In this document: positions 58,210 to 64,000 of the stretch, piece after piece
How positions within the stretch are numbered: position 1 is the stretch's first letter
How the letters are laid out: each line of letters begins with the position of its first letter
Assembly (NCBI GenBank): GCA_036852015.1
Contig: JAANDG010000499.1
Coordinates: forward strand, 1 to 64,000
DNA: 64,000 nucleotides
Direction of reading: 5' to 3'
Origin: Pelodera strongyloides
Lineage: Eukaryota > Nematoda > Chromadorea > Rhabditida > Rhabditidae
Made by a program: the position numbers and the translations under genes
Notes under the pieces: model-generated
The model's input: only the letters and a program-made list of their open reading frames with translations
Database searches by the model: none
Told to the model about the DNA's origin: nothing

Positions 58210-58635
58210 TTAAAGGAGGAGGCTCACGAGAATGAATTGCTCAAATAGTTTCCTTTTATCGAAGGATAATGGGTTTATCTTCCAAAAAACAAGTATTATA
58301 GGGTTCAGCGCTTTAGTTTGGAGGAATTAATTAATCTAACAATAAGAACTCGAAGTCAAATAAAATAACCTATCGTATGCAAGGTAGACTTCAAAGCTAA
58401 ACATGCAAATTTACAAGTAATTTTGCAAGCCAGCACAAAATTTGCATGCCCACTATGGAAATCAACTATTTTTTACGATCCAAAATTTTGATAGAATTCA
58501 TAGTTTTATATTGATTTACTCCTTCCAATTAAAAGCTTTTGCATTGTAAAGCATGTCTTTCGGAATTTAATACCATCATCTTTCGATAAAAGGAAACTAT
58601 TTGAGCACTTCATTATCGTGAGCCTTCTCCTTTAA
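58210..58635. mobile_element. Complete TTAA-flanked MITE, AGGAGGAGGCTCACGAGAATG family
   Basis: The left end TTAAAGGAGGAGGCTCACGA and right end TCGTGAGCCTTCTCCTTTAA are inverted copies bounded by TTAA, and pairing continues through CTCAAATAGTTTCCTTTTATC. Its right half recurs at 38208-38398. No coding capacity. Confidence 0.9.
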
Positions 58636-61600
58636 AGAAAAACTCCAGTTATTTCCATGGTACGGTTTGCACTCTGCATAAAGAAAGGTTTTAAAAGGAT
58701 CTGCGATCTGCTTTTAAAACCGGGTTTTAAAAGGATCTGCTAAAAACTCACAAGTCACAAGGTGAACCAACTGGACTAACTAGACTGAGAGTTAACCACC
58801 TCACGTCAAAAATGGCAAAATTCCCCCCGGCCACTCGCGATAGTATAAATGTAAGCTAAACGATGCCGATCCTTGATGGATTATATGTGACGTGAGAAAA
58901 ATCTCCGTCCGAAATAGCTATAACGTAAGAAAAGTCAGAAAGGGATGCACTCATGAAAATATATTCTATAATTCTATTCAAGTAATAATATGCTCGCAGA
59001 AAAACCACTGCCGCAATATCTGAGGAAGAACGAAGAAGTGAGAAGAACAAAAAGAACCAGTATTTGTTATATTTTTATACTTTGCCCTTTGCGGACACTC
59101 TCCGAAATGCACGCAATTATCTCCGCATACAAAGTAGCAAAGCAATCCGTAGAGGGTAGGGATAATTACACTTACTTTATTAAGATACAGATAATTATCA
59201 CTATTATGAAAAAAAAGATCGAAATATAAAGAATCCAGGATTCTATCAAATACTGGAGTAGGAGTAGTATTAATTAACTAGTCTACAACAGACAACACCA
59301 TTCACAGAAGACAATATAAACGAAGAGATGCCGTGATTGTAAATGGATTGTTTTGTGGCTGCTCTCTGTGAAGAGGAGGAGTAACGCACTTGAACATATG
59401 TTCTTCACGCAACGTTGGACGGACAAGGATGGAAAATGAGAGGGACCGCATACGAAGTAAACTCGAATATAACAAATAAACAAACAACCAAAACCATAGG
59501 TACAGTCCCTACAGTTCAAGCAACTGAACGGTTAAACGTTAAACTTAATTTCCAAATCTAAAACCTAACAGGAAAAGATTGGTTCCATTTCCTTCTCAAT
59601 TCATCACGCTATCCGATTTATCCTACAGAAAACACCGCCTGACTTGAGAAATAAGTGGGATAAAAAATCCAAGACATTGAAGAAACAAATCACCCCAAAA
59701 AGGTCAACAAACGTAAGGAGAACGTTACATTTAGTGGGTCACTTGCTGGAACGGAAGTTCTGAAAGAGATTTCATCGTTCGCTCGCATATCACTTTTTGA
59801 TAGAGGAAGGAAAACAATAAATCAAAGAAGCAAACTGGAAAGCAACTGGCGCGAGGACACGAACGCCACTCTGATAAAACAAATAAACGGCGAAAATTAA
59901 AGTGGTATTATTATGGTACTTCAACCAATATTCCGTTTGAATACTTCTTACGATGGTCGACATACTGGCATACCACATCACATACCGGAAGTATCTAACA
60001 AAAAACCACTAGACAAGTGCAATGCTGCAATGCAAAAGTGAAAGCGAAGTTAGCATTTCGAAAGGATATTTCCACGCGAAAATAAATGAATGAAATATGA
60101 GAACATCTAGCACAACGGCAACTATACACTGGGCGCCAGTGGAAAACAACGCCGCAAACGACGAACTCCTCTCTGAACACCCATAATCATAATAAACTCG
60201 TCTCGAACAATTCGACAAATAAAGGATAAGGAATATCGAAACCCCCAAATATCGAAAAGGGAAAAGCACAAAGTGTGTCTACTCTACGCATTCGTACACG
60301 GGTACACATAATATACACATTACCAAAAGAATACGACTCCTTCTAGTGGAGTGAAATTGACTAGAAACAAGAAACAAGAAAGAAATCACGGGTATGCAAC
60401 CAATTGGCGTTGGCGCGTGCAGTTAATTAACACCATTAAATGGTGCCCTGTTGCCGGCATACATAGTAACCCTGAGCGGCGGGGGCTGTAGAGTAAAGGC
60501 CAATAAATTCAAGGCATAGGAGGGGGTAAGACGATTACGCTGCACATGAAAGGACGGCCTTGGTTATTGTGACTATGGCGATGGTTTGTCGAAATCTCAA
60601 CCCACACCATATTCGCATTGTATGATAGTCAGATTGAAAAAAACTAGTGCAATCAAAATAAATTTCTCCCCAGTTCTGAGTTCTGACAATGAATTCTACT
60701 TGATCAGATCACCATCACGATCACCGACTCGATCAGGAACACATGCCCAAAAGATTACAAATTTACAAATATGAAAAACTGACCTAATCGTTGCTCGGAA
60801 AGTATGAGAAATGAGAACATGTAAAATAGGGACGTCAGGCAAGGGTTAAAGGTAAACGTAAACGCTACACACAGTAAGTGTAAGTAACACATTAGTTCAA
60901 TCGAGCCACCAGCGATTACACGGTACGCGCACAGGAAATGCGGGCGTTGAGCGCAAAATCGCCGATTAAACAATTCGATGAAAAGAAAAAAAAGAAATGA
61001 AATACGAAAAATAGAACTAAACCCCTAGCCGCGAACAGATAACTTTCCAAGGTCAGACACCACATTTGATTAGAAAGGCGAGTTACTAAAAAGAGCGACC
61101 CCGACCCGCTCAATACCCAGAAATACAGTTCTACATAACTGCGACTGCAAACTGCAAATAAGCATACGCATCACATTGATATTCTCTACGTGAGCGTGAG
61201 CTAGTCAATATCCTAATAAATCGCAAAAGGAGAAGAAAGAATAGTTAAGAAGAACCCAGCAAAACACAGCAGCAAAATAACTCTTTAAAAAGTCTGTTTG
61301 AACACAGTCTTAAGCGGGAAATCCGCTCCATATTAACTGATAAAAGTTTACAATGCACCATTACACTTACCACACAATTAGAAACATGCTATGACATGCC
61401 TGATTTTTAAGAGACGAGGGAGAGTACAAACATTAAAAAATCCCACTTTTTTAAAACGCCATCGTCCCTCCGCCGAAAGTCTATATCGTCTATTACTATT
61501 ATACGCCCTAAAGCCTAAAACAAGTAAAAGGTACAGATCACCGCTTGTCCAATAAATTAAAGCACAGAAAAAATATTGAAGAGGAGCAACCACTTAAAAT

Positions 61601-62740
61601 ATGAAAAAATGACGCGCATAGGGTTTACACTAGAATAAAGTAGCGCATACGTATTCGTTCAAGTATACGGCCCGGTCCCTTTCTAGTTTTCTTTGCTCAA
61701 CAAACAGTGAAAAGTGAGCCTGCACAATAGGAAGCGACAAGCGACGGATACTCCAACAAAGAGGGTATTTGAACATAGTACAGAGAGGGGACAATCCGAT
61801 CCACCCAAGTACAATATACAACACGATACGATATGAGTAGGCGAATATCGTCGACTCACATCGTATCGTCGATACGTCGGTAGGGGAGCAATTGGCGCAA
61901 ACATGAATTCTAAATCCTAACTCCTAATCCACTTCTATGAGATTCCGTAGCTCCTAATAATAATTCGGTCACTGCAGGTGACCAAATTGCCAGTGCCCGT
62001 GCCGGCTTTGTTACTCACGCCACAGGGCCATTCGACTTCGAAATGTTTGAAAATACAACCTACTTCCCACAAAGGGTACAGAACAGAAACAGAGCGACGC
62101 AGACATAATTTAATCAAATCCAGTCCAACAAACCTCCTAGCTAGACTAGAGATGTTTGAAATTCCCGTAGCATACAGTAAAACGCAAGTATTCTCTTAAC
62201 AAAGAATTACAAAAAGAAAGGGACAAGGCACAGGGGCTAAAAAGTGAGAAAGTCCATGAATCTCGGAAAATTAAGTATAAAGGGTACCGGACAGAAAAAA
62301 AAAATGAAAAAATAGGAACATATGAGATGAGCCATGAGCCATATGTTCTTCCTCGAGACCGAGACAAACGGACTTCTTCTTGTTCTGTTAAAATTTTTGC
62401 GCATTGGCGTGCATCCGAGCCAGATAACTTTTCGCTAATGATGACAGATTTAGGACCGAGTGTAATAATAAGAGAAGGATAGCGAATGTAGAGAGCAGAG
62501 AAGAGGAAAACAATAGAATTTTAAACTCCTGCTCCTGCAGCTAAGGGAGTGAGGGAGGGGGACTAGCGGAGTGGAGTAGGGTAGAACGGAGTATTTGCAG
62601 TAACTTCCATAAAGATACAGCCAAGCCAAGATTAACTCAAGTAGGTAGACGAGAAGGCATACATTTCCACTATATAAAATATGTAATAGACTAATAGACA
62701 AATGCACTTGAATAATTAATATAACAAGAAATACAGATAC

Positions 62741-62774
62741 CTTCAGCTCTTGAATGGCAAACTGCATCAGCCAT
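62741..62774 (-). CDS. PSD: Candidate first exon of a longer EFA6/PSD isoform
   Basis: An ATG at 62774 opens MADAVCHSRAE and ends at a donor (GAAG|GTATCT) in phase 1. The lone G left over completes a Gly codon with the exon at 57538-57501, which in turn joins exon 56379 in phase 0. The long form would replace the 13-residue start by 24 residues. An overlapping ATG in another frame (MQFAIQELK) also reaches the same donor in phase 0 and could splice straight to 56379. Confidence 0.4.
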
Positions 62775-64000
62775 CAGCGAGCAAGAGAGCTGACCTGAGA
62801 AGTTTCCGCTAGCCCAAATCGTCCGCTATGCCGTACACACAAAAACAGATGTGCACTAGCTGTCACCATTTTCCCAATGGTTAACAACCAACACCCACCC
62901 TACACTACAACAAACGGGCCCTACACTATCAGAGACCACCTTCACATTGAGGGAGTCCTGATATACCAACCAAATGATAAAACGCTTAACGAAACACCTA
63001 ACAAAAACATTATTGAAAAGACAACATTTGTGAAGAGATAACACTAACAATAATAGTCAAGGTCAACATTGAGAAAAACGTCGAATGACCAGGAAGGAAG
63101 TTTGTAAGTATTAGCTATGCTATGTGGCGGTCAGATCCAATCAAAAATATTCATGAAGTCACAATCAAATGAATGTTCATAACTCATGACATGACGAATC
63201 ATATCAAATTCATAAGAAACAAAACAAACCGGTAGGGCCAACGGCCAAGTCAATATATTGACAATTTGACAATATACCCAGAATATAAAAGAAAACAAAT
63301 GAGAATTTTGAAAGCAGAAACTCCAAAATCAATTACTAACCGTTAATTTGTTCGTATTTGTCATCTTATTATATAAAGCAGAAGAGTTTGAAATTTTGTG
63401 CGACCGCAACCGCAACGTTCTTCTACGTTTCAGGCGTTTTGTATAAGTGAGTATAAGTAGGCTAACTTTCGCAAGTTTCCAAAATAAACACAATTGAATT
63501 CTATTACATAAACTTTGGATTGGAATATATGCTTCATATGTTTCATATAAATATGCCCATTTTTCTTTTGCCCATTTTTGCAAGATACTTCGAAATTTCG
63601 CCTGAGTATTGCAAGTGCCTCGCCCCAGGCGGTGATAGGTCTGGTATTTCATAAGCTTTTTTGGATTTTCCAGATTCGGGTTTCGGGCAATTATCCAATC
63701 AATTCGAAAAAAAGGCTGCTACTACACACACTACAAAAAAGCGAGCCACGAAACGAAACGCTTTACTTTCTAATTAGTCGAAAAAAAATAGAAGTCGAAA
63801 TTTCCACCAAAATAATTACCTGTAAAATAAACGATCAAATAAACCTCAAAGTAAAACCGGGAGTAATTCACAGTCAATATCTCCTATGATTTTGATATTT
63901 ATCAGTACGTATCGAGGGTCAGTTGAGTCACTACTCCTCTCCCCGCTCCTCCGATGGGAGCAATAAATATTCAATCGGCTACCCTCGATCGGCCGCCCCA
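62775..64000. other. Right-edge non-coding stretch
   Basis: Upstream flank of the candidate EFA6/PSD long-form exon. It is AT-rich with no recognised gene. The frames at 63329-63652 and 63578-63889 overlap on opposite strands and show no splice support. Confidence 0.35.

Larger units (their letters stand above)
57600..62740. other. EFA6/PSD 5' region (intron of the long form), no other gene seen
   Basis: AT-rich sequence that holds the hairpin at 57823-57864 and the TTAA element at 58210-58635. On the + strand a TATATAA word at 57723 is isolated. Short frames on both strands lack splice partners. Confidence 0.4.

Overview
This is an AT-rich eukaryotic (animal) window with intron-containing genes, abundant microsatellites and many short inverted-repeat transposons bounded by TTAA. 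I rebuilt the genes by hand from codon phase, splice-site dinucleotides and recognisable domains. Three products are recognised with good support: an SSUH2-like protein (+ strand), a two-finger GATA4/5/6-type transcription factor (- strand) and an EFA6/PSD-type Arf6 exchange factor with Sec7 and PH domains (- strand). This gene content, the short exons and the repeat load suit a compact invertebrate chordate such as an ascidian. The species is an inference and cannot be proved from the window.

Layout. 1-2.1 kb: fragmentary repeats and a candidate three-exon orphan gene (+). 5.4-17.5 kb: the SSUH2-like gene (+). Its largest intron holds a roughly 900-bp CT tract, an in-frame 117-bp tandem duplication and several candidate - strand coding exons. 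17.5-21 kb: no gene seen, apart from the probable 3' UTR of GATA. 21-28.2 kb: the GATA gene (-), eight coding exons, with a dense cluster of GATA sites just upstream (28.48-28.88 kb). 28.9-42 kb: mostly repeats and transposons, with a phase-consistent three-exon orphan gene (+, 35.3-40.3 kb), an alternating roughly 222-bp tandem array (36.4-37.5 kb) and unresolved coding-like exons at 31-34 kb. 42.2-44.8 kb: a five-exon gene (-) whose C-terminal half resembles a divergent galectin fold. 46.0-56.7 kb: the EFA6/PSD gene (-). A second set of 5' exons fits in phase at 57.5 and 62.7 kb, pointing to two N-terminal isoforms. 57.6-64 kb: introns and flanking sequence of that gene with one transposon and no other supported gene.

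The recognised genes belong to unrelated pathways (transcription, Arf6/membrane traffic, a DnaJ-type cysteine-repeat protein), so there is no operon-like functional unit. EFA6, the galectin-like gene and GATA lie head-to-tail on the - strand. The most interesting leads are the divergent galectin-like gene, the 140-residue orphan gene, the alternative N-termini and duplicated microexon of EFA6, the putative GATA autoregulatory cluster, and the TTAA inverted-repeat families.
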